Source: an uncultured Clostridia bacterium
GTDB lineage: Bacteria > Bacillota > Clostridia > Christensenellales > Borkfalkiaceae
DNA: 64,000 nucleotides
Direction of reading: 5' to 3'
Assembly: GCA_934247225.1 (NCBI GenBank)
Contig: CAKQJE010000001.1
Location: 62,001-126,000, forward strand
Positions within the stretch are counted from its first letter, which is position 1; each line of letters starts with the position of its first letter. Of this stretch, positions 1 to 8,241 are shown in pieces. The notes beneath the pieces were generated by a model. It searched no databases, was not told where the DNA came from, and worked only from the letters and a program-made list of their open reading frames with translations. The position numbers and the translations under genes were made by a program.

Positions 1-573
1 GCGGTATTTTACATCGCGGGTAAATTTTATTCGGGGCATACCGTGATTTATTCCGTCGAGCAGGACGGGAGTTCGATCATCAATATCGACGACGTTATCG
101 ATTATAGCCATGCGGCGATAAATTACAATTCGTTAGGGCTGTATTTCTATTATATAGTCGGCGGTTCACTTTATTTTGCTTATATGAACGAATATAAAAC
201 CATGATAACGGGCGGAGCAATTCGCAAAGGCGTAAAGGAAGTATATTTTATGGCTTGCGAAAGCGACGATAAGATCATTTTAAAGGATAGTTACGACAGA
301 TATATCGTCTGCAAGGTTTACGGCTCTATGATTAAGGATCAGGTAAACCTCGGAAGCGTCTGCCGCCCGCACATACCTTACGGAAATATTTCGGAGGTTA
401 TCTGCAAAAACGGCGACGAGACTTCTGAAAGCGGCAGTTATACGATAGATATTTCGGACAATAAGGCAAAGGTCGGCAAGCCTTTCAAAGATCGTTTTCC
501 CGTCACCGTTACCGATACCTGTATCGTGGGAACGGAAAACGGCGAGCCGATAATTCTCGAAAAACTTCAATAA
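1..573 (+). CDS. Hypothetical protein, 5' end outside window
   Basis: The frame is open from the first base of the window, so the gene starts upstream and only about 190 C-terminal residues are visible. A GTG at 43 lies in frame but has no ribosome-binding site before it and is probably internal. The visible part has no membrane segment. It is rich in short Ile/Val/Tyr stretches separated by Gly, Asp and Asn, which suggests a beta-rich fold, but I do not recognise a family. The next gene starts 20 bases after this stop on the same strand, so the two probably share a transcript. Function unknown. Confidence 0.7.
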   Translation, partial: AVFYIAGKFYSGHTVIYSVEQDGSSIINIDDVIDYSHAAINYNSLGLYFYYIVGGSLYFAYMNEYKTMITGGAIRKGVKEVYFMACESDDKIILKDSYDRYIVCKVYGSMIKDQVNLGSVCRPHIPYGNISEVICKNGDETSESGSYTIDISDNKAKVGKPFKDRFPVTVTDTCIVGTENGEPIILEKLQ

Positions 574-593
574 TAAATATTTCGGAGGAAAAT

Positions 594-1580
594 ATGATAA
601 AAAAAGAATATTTCAACAGAATTTACATGCCCGAAGAGGACAATGACAAAAAGTATCGGAAAGATTTCGAAAAAGCCGTAAACGACTATGCGGACGAAAA
701 GAAAAAGAATAACGTCGGCTCGGGCGTGAACGAAAAGGCGAACGCCGAAACGGAAGCGAAGACAAAGCTTAAAAACGAGCTTGACGACCTTAAATCGGAA
801 TACGAAAAGAAAACCGAGCGCACGTTCGGCGGCGTTACGATAAAGGACTACGAACCCGAAAAGTTCGAAGGCAAAACCGACGAGGAAATCCGCGGCGACG
901 CGGAGAACAAATATATTCCCGCGGCGGAGCGCGAAAAGGATACGCTTTATATGAAAAAACAGAACGCCATCGATAAGCTCGCTTCGGGAATAAGCGACGC
1001 GGAACGCGAAAAAAATCAAAAAATCGATAAGCTCGAAAGCGATTACGCAAACGATTTCGAAAACGTCAAGAATTCCGCGGTGAAAAGAGGACTCGGCAGG
1101 TCTTCCATTTTAGACGGACAGCTCGAAAGCCTTGCGGAGGGTCTTGAAAGCGACAAAAGCGACGCATACGAAACCGCCGAAAACAAGAAAGACAAAATTA
1201 AAAACAATATCGCGAGCATCAGAGAGGAGCTTTATAACGCGATAAAAAATCTCGACGACGAAACCGCCGAAAAGGTTAAAAGCGAAGTGGATAAGCTCAC
1301 CGCGCAGCGCGAAAAGGAACGCGAACAGACGGAGCAGAGAAATCAGAAGAAGAAAGAAGCTTACGACAAACAGGTTGCGGAAAGCGAAAAGAACGGCGTT
1401 AAATACGACGAAAAGCTTACCGACGAATATTCGGATTATTACGGCGAAAAGTTCAAAAAGCTCTTTTCTTATTACAAGAAAATGGGCGCGAAAGGCAAAG
1501 ACGAAGTCGTTAAAGATAAGGATTTCATTGTCGACAACATCGACGAGAACGGTTACAACCTCTTGTTGAGCTATATGTGA
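594..1580 (+). CDS. Charged coiled-coil protein, unknown function
   Basis: 328 residues, extremely rich in Lys, Glu and Asp, with long heptad-like helices over roughly residues 10-80 and 115-265. These are interrupted by a short Gly/Ser segment (K-R-G-L-G-R-S-S, about residue 165). No signal peptide or membrane segment is seen, so it is probably cytoplasmic. The start is well supported by GGAGG a few bases before ATG 594. It follows the preceding unknown gene by 20 bp, and a strong hairpin at 1681-1715 ends the unit. The K-R-G-L-x-R-S-S phrase reminds me of phage-like structural proteins, but nothing else nearby is phage-like, so no function is assigned. Confidence 0.75.
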   Translation: MIKKEYFNRIYMPEEDNDKKYRKDFEKAVNDYADEKKKNNVGSGVNEKANAETEAKTKLKNELDDLKSEYEKKTERTFGGVTIKDYEPEKFEGKTDEEIRGDAENKYIPAAEREKDTLYMKKQNAIDKLASGISDAEREKNQKIDKLESDYANDFENVKNSAVKRGLGRSSILDGQLESLAEGLESDKSDAYETAENKKDKIKNNIASIREELYNAIKNLDDETAEKVKSEVDKLTAQREKEREQTEQRNQKKKEAYDKQVAESEKNGVKYDEKLTDEYSDYYGEKFKKLFSYYKKMGAKGKDEVVKDKDFIVDNIDENGYNLLLSYM

Positions 1581-1608
1581 TTGCGGCTTTTTTACAGGCT
1601 GCGCCGCC

Positions 1609-1647
1609 GAAATGTGTGGCTATAAGTCGATTATCGGCTGTTTTTTA
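1609..1647 (+). repeat. Dispersed conserved-loop element, copy 1
   Basis: CTATAAGTCGATTA at 1620-1633, preceded by AAATGTG and followed by TCGGCTG and six T (1641-1646). A short GCCG/CGGC stem can form across the motif. It lies 40 bp after the stop of the coiled-coil gene and reads in the same direction. Confidence 0.75.
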
Positions 1648-1680
1648 ACGTTAATAACAACATGGGTCGCAAAATTTAAG

Positions 1681-1722
1681 CGCGGCTCGGAGCATTTTTT
1701 GCTCCGAGCCGCGCGTTTTTTA
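1681..1722. terminator. Strong terminator hairpin between convergent genes
   Basis: A near-perfect 14-bp stem (CGCGGCTCGGAGCA pairing with its complement, loop of T residues) is followed by a T-run at 1716-1721. It ends the plus-strand pair at 594-1580. It also sits just past the stop of the minus-strand glucosidase, so it may work in both directions. Confidence 0.85.
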
Positions 1723-1725
1723 ATT

Positions 1726-3393
1726 TCAAATATTTTTACTTTTAAAAACCCTCGCTTCGAAAGCTTCGAAGCTTTCGGAAAAGTCATCGGACGGGTTTTC
1801 TTTCGGATAGTTGCATAAAATCGGTTCGAAGTTTTCTTTGTCGAGGAATTCGGGCAGAGCGACATTTCCCGCCTTGCCGAAGTTTATCGCGACGACGATT
1901 TTTTCTGTTTCGGCTGTTTTATCTGTTTTCCCTGTTTTACCGTCGGTTTTTTCGTTTTCAAGCACTCTCTCGTAAACGAAACATCCTTCGTTTTTCGTAA
2001 GATCTCTGAAAATACCTCTTTTTATCGTTTCGCTCGAAGAACGAAGCTTTAAAACCGCTTTGTAAAACGCAAAAGCCGATTTTTCGGAAAAGATATCCTT
2101 TTCGAGATTGATTTCGTCCGCTCTCGACGGCATTTTCAGCCAAGGCGTACCGCTCGTGAAACCGTGAGCGTTTCCGCCGTTTTTCCAGGCGACGGGGCGG
2201 CGGGTGTTGTCTCTGCTGCCGTAGTTTATTTCTGCGATCAGCTTTTCGCGCGGCTTTTTCCCTTCGTTTTCGTGGTAATAATTGACCGTTTCGATATCGT
2301 TGAAACAGGAAATATCGTCGTAAAACGAGTTTGCCGAGCCGAATTCCTGCCCTTGATAAATAAACGGCACGCCTCTTAAAAGATATATCATCGCCGCGTA
2401 CGCCGTGGCGCATTCGTAGCGAAGTTCTTTGTCGTTTCCGAGCCTCGAAATAAAATACGGCTGGTCGTGATTATCGGTGAACAAAATATATAAAAGGTCG
2501 TGGCGCAGGGTGAAATTCTGCCATTTGACGAGCACGTTTCTTATATCGTCGTAGCGATATGGCGCGGGCGTGTATTTGTCCGATCTTCCGAGACCCGTAT
2601 GCTCGAACTGAAACACCGATTTAAGTTCGCCGCGGTCTTTTCCGCATATATCGCATATGCTTTTTTCGTCCGATTGACATTCGCCGACGGTGAAAATATG
2701 CTTCACGTTTTCTCGATCGAACAACTCGCGTATATATTCGTGAAGATGAGGCCCGTTAAGCATTTTGTTCGCGGCGAAATCCTTGGAAATGAAATCGAGT
2801 ACGTCGCAGCGGAACCCGTCGACGCCGAGATTGACCCAGAAATCGACGATATCGCAACATTCCCGGCGTACTTTCGGATTTTCCCAATTCAGATCGGGTT
2901 GCTGAACGGCAAAGGAGTGAAGATAATATTCGTTCGTCGCTTCGTTAAATTCCCACGCGCTCCCGCCGAAGCACGCCGTCCATTCCGTAAGCGGTTTTTC
3001 CGCCCATATATAATAATCGTGATAGGGATTATCTTTGGAAAGGCGCGCCTGCTTAAACCAATAATGCTCGGACGAGGTGTGGTTTACGACGAGATCCATT
3101 ATGATTTTTATTCCGTTTTCGTGAAGCTCTTTCGCAAGCGATTTCCAATCGTCCATCGTGCCGAATTCGTCCATAATGTCGCGGTAGTCGGAAATGTCGT
3201 AACCGTTGTCGAAATTCGGGCTTTTATAGCACGGGCAGATCCATACGGCGTTCACGCCGAGTTCTTTAAGATAAGGGATTTTTTGTTTTATTCCGTTCAG
3301 ATCGCCCGTTCTGTCGCCGTTCGAATCGTAAAAACTGCGGGGATAAATCTGATACACTATGTAATCGAGAAAATCGTTTTGTTTTTTTATCAT
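1726..3393 (-). CDS. malL: GH13 oligo-1,6-glucosidase / alpha-glucosidase
   Basis: 555 residues, the usual length for GH13 subfamily 31 exo-alpha-glucosidases, which release glucose from the non-reducing end of isomalto- or malto-oligosaccharides in the cytoplasm. Visible motifs: YQIYPRSFYD at the N-terminus, MDLVVNHTS, nucleophile Asp197 in GFRCDV, acid/base Glu238 in VGECQ, and Asp310 in DNHDQ. In this subfamily a Val directly after the nucleophile (Val198 here) is associated with alpha-1,6 specificity, so isomaltose-type substrates are inferred. There is no signal peptide. AAGGTGA precedes ATG. A Lys/Thr/Glu-rich insert near residues 485-500 is unusual. It is a single-gene unit with its own promoter at 3444-3472. 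Confidence 0.92.
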   Translation of the reverse strand: MIKKQNDFLDYIVYQIYPRSFYDSNGDRTGDLNGIKQKIPYLKELGVNAVWICPCYKSPNFDNGYDISDYRDIMDEFGTMDDWKSLAKELHENGIKIIMDLVVNHTSSEHYWFKQARLSKDNPYHDYYIWAEKPLTEWTACFGGSAWEFNEATNEYYLHSFAVQQPDLNWENPKVRRECCDIVDFWVNLGVDGFRCDVLDFISKDFAANKMLNGPHLHEYIRELFDRENVKHIFTVGECQSDEKSICDICGKDRGELKSVFQFEHTGLGRSDKYTPAPYRYDDIRNVLVKWQNFTLRHDLLYILFTDNHDQPYFISRLGNDKELRYECATAYAAMIYLLRGVPFIYQGQEFGSANSFYDDISCFNDIETVNYYHENEGKKPREKLIAEINYGSRDNTRRPVAWKNGGNAHGFTSGTPWLKMPSRADEINLEKDIFSEKSAFAFYKAVLKLRSSSETIKRGIFRDLTKNEGCFVYERVLENEKTDGKTGKTDKTAETEKIVVAINFGKAGNVALPEFLDKENFEPILCNYPKENPSDDFSESFEAFEARVFKSKNI

Positions 3394-3443
3394 AAGTCAC
3401 CTTCGACAAATTTTTTATCGCTTTTATTTTTTTTATCGCTTTT

Positions 3444-3472
3444 ATAATACAAGTGAAAAAGTTTGCTCGCAA
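3444..3472 (-). promoter_or_regulatory. Sigma-A-type promoter of the GH13 gene
   Basis: On the minus strand: TTGCGA (3472-3467), a 17-bp spacer and TATTAT (3449-3444), about 50 bp before the glucosidase start. The 420-bp gap to 3863 is AT-rich. It also holds an imperfect GGGC/GCCC inverted repeat around 3670-3700 and no other gene that I can see. Confidence 0.6.
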
Positions 3473-3775
3473 GGACTTTTTCATGCCGTGTAATGTTATT
3501 ATAACGTATTTATTATAATGTATCGCCGCAAAAAAAATAGATCGGAAAATAACATTTTTTTTAGATATCTTATTAAGAATTTATAAAATTTTATATCGCG
3601 CTTAGCTTTTAACTGTTTTCGGCGGAGAAAAGCGCGGTTTTTACGATATTTGAATTGTTTTTTGCTATGTATCGGGCATAACCCGACTTTCCGCCCGATT
3701 TTAAAGAAGACCGAAAAGCGGTGGTTTTTAACACGAAAAAATAAGATTTCAAAAAAACGCGATAAGTTTTAGGCT

Positions 3776-3804
3776 ATCTTTCGGATATATGTTAATGGTA
3801 TAAT
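3776..3804 (+). promoter_or_regulatory. Possible promoter of the exported GH-A protein
   Basis: A perfect TATAAT (3799-3804) lies 60 bp before the GTG start, but the -35 region 17 bp upstream (ATCTTT) is poor. Activator dependence is possible but unproven. Confidence 0.4.
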
Positions 3805-3863
3805 CGGAAACGAAAATGATAAATCGGATTATGCAAGGCGCAAGTCCGATGAAAGGAGAAAAT

Positions 3864-6800
3864 GTGACTAAAAGATTAAGACGTACTTTGATAATCGTTT
3901 TTTCGCTTATGGTTATGTTGTGCGGAAGTATGTCCGTTTACGGACTGTCGGCAAAAGCCGAACTCGTCGCACCCTCTAAGGAAGAGGCGAAAACCCTTTT
4001 TCCCGTTTACGAAGACGGACTCGGGGCGGGAATGACGCTCGTCTGGGGTTCGGAGAATACGGATCTCGAATATACGGACTCTTCCGACGACGAAAACGAC
4101 GGCAAAAATATCGCGGTCGATTGCACGAAAGTCGCCAACACGGAATTTTATATCGATTTCGGCAAACAATACGATATTTATTCGGGAAACGGATTTTCGG
4201 ACGAGACTTACGAGGATTTCTACAAAAAAAGCGCGATCGAATTCTGGATTAAATTAAACGACGTTCCGGGAAGCTTTTTCAACATTTATCTCTTTCAATC
4301 CCGCGGCGCGGATTTTGCGGAATATCCCGCAAATCAGCGTTATATAAGAAGCAACGTACAGTTAAAAGCGTACGTCGATACGACTTTGATAGGCGCGTGG
4401 CAGTATGTTCAGGTGCCTTTGACGGCGTTCTCTTCGAGCGGCGAATACGTCAACGAAAACGGCGTTAAAGTCAAAGATACGCCCGTCGATTTAACGAAAG
4501 TCTGCGCGATAGGCTTCGCGCATATGATGAGCGACGCCAACACGAAAATCGCGCCCACCGTGCAGTACGACGATATGAAGTTCGTTTACGGCAATATGGA
4601 CGACGAAAATCTCGGCGTTACCATAATCCCCGCAAAGGACTATGAGGAACGCAAAAAACAGGCTACGTTCACTACGATAGACATAAGAAGCCTCGCCACT
4701 TCCGGTTATTACGGCGGAAGCGGCGTCGGCTGGACGAACCAGGGCAGCGACAACGAACTTACGGGCTTCGACCTCGTCGGCGAGCAGGAGTTTTTCGGCG
4801 TGCCGTTCGATATGATCGTTCAGGAAGAAAACGACAATAAATCGGTTATAGGTTTAAGAAGCAGTAAGGTAACGACGAGCAAACAGTTCCTCGAAAGCGT
4901 TACCATTCCCATAAATCTTACCGTGGACGGCTTGTACATTATTCATAACGCCGCCTGGGGTACGACGAAAAACGTCGCGAGATACACCTGGGAATACGAA
5001 GACGGAACGAGCGAAGCCGTGGATATTGCGATAGACAAGCATATTTACGAATGGTGGGGAAGCGAAGAGTCGCCCGTTAATCCGATAATATGGAAAGGAA
5101 CGACTCCCGAAGCCTCGGGCTTCGGAATGGGCATAAGCCTTAACATGTTCGCGTTCGTAAACCCTCAGCCGACGAAAAAGGTCAAAGACCTTAAATGCGA
5201 AATAACTTCCGACGTCGCGGCGTGTATGATAGTAGCCTTAACGGCGGCGGATTTCGGCGGCAAGGGAATGTTCATGGCGGAGCGCGAAAATATCTATTCG
5301 CCCGACACGGACGATTGGTACGCATACGAGCTTGCCGATCTCGAAGCGATGATAGGAACTTCGCTCGACGTGTCTTATCTTCTCGATAAAACCGACCACG
5401 GAAAAGTCACCGCGAAAGGCGACGATTTCGTGTTCGAGGACGGAACGAAAGTCAATTTCTGGGGAGTGAACATAAACGCGTATTCCCTTTTCCAGACAAA
5501 AGAAAAAACGAGGACGCTCATAAACGCGGTCGCCGCGGGCGGTTATAACCTTATCAGAATTCTCGATTGGGATTCTTCGTTCTATTATCCGAATATTTTC
5601 GGCTATAACGGTAACAGCAAGGACGTTGCCGAAGAACAGCTCGATCAGTTCAATTACTTCTGGTCGCTTTGCAAGGAAAAAGGAATTTATATCGATTTCG
5701 TTATGCTCGGCGGAAGATTTTCTTCCAAAGACGTCACCGACGAAAAGCTTACGGACGACGAAGTGGCGGATATTTCGCAGGGCTTCAAAATGGAAGTTTA
5801 CATCGACGAACGCCTTCAACAGTCCACCAAAACGCTTTTGCAAAAGGTTATGGGCGAAATCAACCCGTATACAAATACAAGACTTTCCGAAGACCGCGTG
5901 CTTGCTATCGTAGAGGTTACGAACGAGTCCAACCTTATGACGATGTACGACGACAGCGCGGCGTATCAGTTCAAATCCGAAAAATACAAACTCATGGCGC
6001 AACAAAAATACGCCGAGTTTTTGACGAAGAAATATAACCCCGACGGAAGTTTAACCGTTAAAGAAACCGAAAACGCGATCAAAGCCGCGTGGAAAGAGGA
6101 CGGCAAAACGGGCTTTGACAGCAGAAACGAAAGCCTCGCAAACGCTACGGTTTTAATAAACGGCGACTTTTTAACCGATAAATATTCGGCTCAGCGTTGC
6201 GCCGACGGTTTCGAATTCTTCTATACGCTTATGGAAACGTTCTACTCCGATATGTACGAATGGGCAAAGAAGCCCGTTTCTTCGGGCGGACTCGGAATAG
6301 ATTGTCCTATGGCGGGCGGAACCAACTTCGCGGGCGACGATCGTTCCGACCTGTTCCTTAATGCGCATTACGATTATATCGCGCGCCACACCTATCAGTC
6401 TCACCCGACGACGGGTACCGAATATCAGGTGGGAACGGCGGTTTCGAACGGCAACAGCACGCTCGGCGACGTCGGCGGAAACACGTTTGCAAACGCTTCG
6501 TTCAGAAAGCTTATGGGTCTTCCTTATATAGTTACGGAATCGCTCATCGCCGAACCGAACATTCACAGCGCGGAATTCAATCTCATAGCTTCGGCTATTT
6601 ATTCTTACCAGGGTTGGAGCCTTACGGCGTTCACCTATATGAACAAGGCTATGGACAACAGAACCAATCAGATAACCAACTCGTTCATCATAATGGATCA
6701 CCCCGGCAGATTTTCCACGATTACTTCCGCTTCGCTTCTGTATCACAGAGCGGAGATAACCAAAGCGGAAGTCGGGTATTACAGGGTGATCACCGTGGAC

Positions 6801-8180
6801 GACGCGATGGATTATAAAAATCAGATTTTAGGTCTTCCCGAAGGTACTTACGTCGTCGGTAAAACGGGCGTGTACTTTGCGGATAAAGACGGAAACATTC
6901 TTTTCCGGAGCGGCGATTTCGATATCTCGGACGCTGCGAGCGACGTTGACATTCTCGAAAAAATTCTCCACTTGCAGCTTATCAGCGAGGGCGGAGAAAT
7001 GATCTGGAACGAAGACGCGCAAACTTTCACCGTGAACACCAAATCCACGCAAGGCGCGGTCGGCTATATCGGCGGGCGGAATATTCTTTTAAACGACGTG
7101 GATATTAAAATCGACACGGCATACGCTCAGGTTACGGTAAGCGCGCTCGGTGCGGGCGTGAACGGGGTCAATCCCGAAATCGCTTCGGCGGATAAGCTTC
7201 TCGTAACGGCGGTAGGACAGTCGAGAAACACGGGCGCGGAAATTTCTTCGGACGGAACGACGATAACTTCGCTCGGCACCGCTCCCATTCTCGTTCAGCC
7301 TATCCTCGGCAAAATAATCTTAAAAACTTACGACGATTTCGAGGTTTATATTTTAAACAGCTCGGGCGTGAGAGTTACGGACAGAACGGCCACCGTGGAA
7401 AAAGACGACAACGGATTTACCGTTATCACTTTGAAAAAGGGCGATAACACCACTTATTACGAAATAGTAAGAACCAAAAAGTCGGACGCGAAAGTTGATT
7501 TCGGATCTTACCGCGATATCGGCGGCGAGTACGAAAACGCGATAGAACAAATCAAGAACTATATGCCCGCAAAAACCGAAACGCTTTTCCTCACCGAGGA
7601 AGATACCGAAAAAGGCGATTTCATTGGCGCGGTGGTAAACGCGTCGGGTCTTACGGGCGGAAAGAGGGCTTATGCGGACGCGAATTCTTCGCACTGGGCG
7701 TACGAGCAGTTCAAAACCGCTCGCGAATACGGGCTTGTGGACGGATTGCAGATAAAAGCTTACGACAAACTTACCTTTAAAGCGGCGTATTTCGCGCTTT
7801 ATAAAGCCGTTAAGGCGAAGGGCATAGCCGTGAACGAAAGCGATTCCGTTTTGTCGGGCGCGGACGTAAGCGGTTGGAACGAAGCGGATAAGGCAATGCT
7901 TGCCGCGCTCGTTTCGGTGAAAATAATCACCGCCGAAGATATCGCCGCGGTAAAATCTAACGACGTAGTCATAAGAGGCGAGGCGGCGGAACTTATTTAT
8001 AAGCTCACTTTGGCTAAAAACGCCGACGACAATCCGTCGGACACTTCTTCCGGCTCTCATTCTTCGGGCGGCTGTAAAAGCTGCAAGAGCGTGGTCGGCT
8101 TCGGAATTTCGTCGCCGATAATCTTCTTCGCGGCGGCGGTTATATTGGTAATTATCCGTAAAAAACGCTACAAAGCTTAA
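3864..8180 (+). CDS. Large exported GH-A clan (GH5-like) glycosidase with SLH-like repeats and C-terminal anchor
   Basis: 1438 residues from GTG 3864, chosen because AAAGGAGAAAAT precedes it and it begins directly with a signal peptide (T-K-R-L-R-R, then a hydrophobic stretch ending near A-K-A). The frame is open to ATG 3816 but that start has no RBS. Order: signal peptide; two beta-sandwich, carbohydrate-binding-like regions (about 40-255 and 270-480); a TIM-barrel-like region (about 520-950) with NFWGVN, candidate acid/base Glu688 in V-T-N-E-S-N and candidate nucleophile Glu892 in V-T-E-S-L; small beta domains; SLH-like repeats (about 1280-1395, with HWAYEQF); a Ser/Gly linker; GGCKSCKSV; a transmembrane segment; and RKKRYK. 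It probably cleaves extracellular polysaccharide; the substrate cannot be told. It is probably co-transcribed with the next gene. Confidence 0.8.
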   Translation: MTKRLRRTLIIVFSLMVMLCGSMSVYGLSAKAELVAPSKEEAKTLFPVYEDGLGAGMTLVWGSENTDLEYTDSSDDENDGKNIAVDCTKVANTEFYIDFGKQYDIYSGNGFSDETYEDFYKKSAIEFWIKLNDVPGSFFNIYLFQSRGADFAEYPANQRYIRSNVQLKAYVDTTLIGAWQYVQVPLTAFSSSGEYVNENGVKVKDTPVDLTKVCAIGFAHMMSDANTKIAPTVQYDDMKFVYGNMDDENLGVTIIPAKDYEERKKQATFTTIDIRSLATSGYYGGSGVGWTNQGSDNELTGFDLVGEQEFFGVPFDMIVQEENDNKSVIGLRSSKVTTSKQFLESVTIPINLTVDGLYIIHNAAWGTTKNVARYTWEYEDGTSEAVDIAIDKHIYEWWGSEESPVNPIIWKGTTPEASGFGMGISLNMFAFVNPQPTKKVKDLKCEITSDVAACMIVALTAADFGGKGMFMAERENIYSPDTDDWYAYELADLEAMIGTSLDVSYLLDKTDHGKVTAKGDDFVFEDGTKVNFWGVNINAYSLFQTKEKTRTLINAVAAGGYNLIRILDWDSSFYYPNIFGYNGNSKDVAEEQLDQFNYFWSLCKEKGIYIDFVMLGGRFSSKDVTDEKLTDDEVADISQGFKMEVYIDERLQQSTKTLLQKVMGEINPYTNTRLSEDRVLAIVEVTNESNLMTMYDDSAAYQFKSEKYKLMAQQKYAEFLTKKYNPDGSLTVKETENAIKAAWKEDGKTGFDSRNESLANATVLINGDFLTDKYSAQRCADGFEFFYTLMETFYSDMYEWAKKPVSSGGLGIDCPMAGGTNFAGDDRSDLFLNAHYDYIARHTYQSHPTTGTEYQVGTAVSNGNSTLGDVGGNTFANASFRKLMGLPYIVTESLIAEPNIHSAEFNLIASAIYSYQGWSLTAFTYMNKAMDNRTNQITNSFIIMDHPGRFSTITSASLLYHRAEITKAEVGYYRVITVDDAMDYKNQILGLPEGTYVVGKTGVYFADKDGNILFRSGDFDISDAASDVDILEKILHLQLISEGGEMIWNEDAQTFTVNTKSTQGAVGYIGGRNILLNDVDIKIDTAYAQVTVSALGAGVNGVNPEIASADKLLVTAVGQSRNTGAEISSDGTTITSLGTAPILVQPILGKIILKTYDDFEVYILNSSGVRVTDRTATVEKDDNGFTVITLKKGDNTTYYEIVRTKKSDAKVDFGSYRDIGGEYENAIEQIKNYMPAKTETLFLTEEDTEKGDFIGAVVNASGLTGGKRAYADANSSHWAYEQFKTAREYGLVDGLQIKAYDKLTFKAAYFALYKAVKAKGIAVNESDSVLSGADVSGWNEADKAMLAALVSVKIITAEDIAAVKSNDVVIRGEAAELIYKLTLAKNADDNPSDTSSGSHSSGGCKSCKSVVGFGISSPIIFFAAAVILVIIRKKRYKA

Positions 8181-8241
8181 AAAGTTTTGTTCGGCGGAAA
8201 TTTAACGACGGATTAAATAAAAAGTTTCCAAGGAGGGAAAT

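Noticed and set aside
594..1580. Phage structural gene
   Set aside because: Only one short phrase recalls phage proteins; no capsid, tail, terminase or integrase genes are nearby.
2500..3447. Long plus-strand open frame opposite the GH13 gene
   Set aside because: It lies entirely antisense to a gene with clear catalytic motifs, has no RBS and reads as a shadow of its codon usage.
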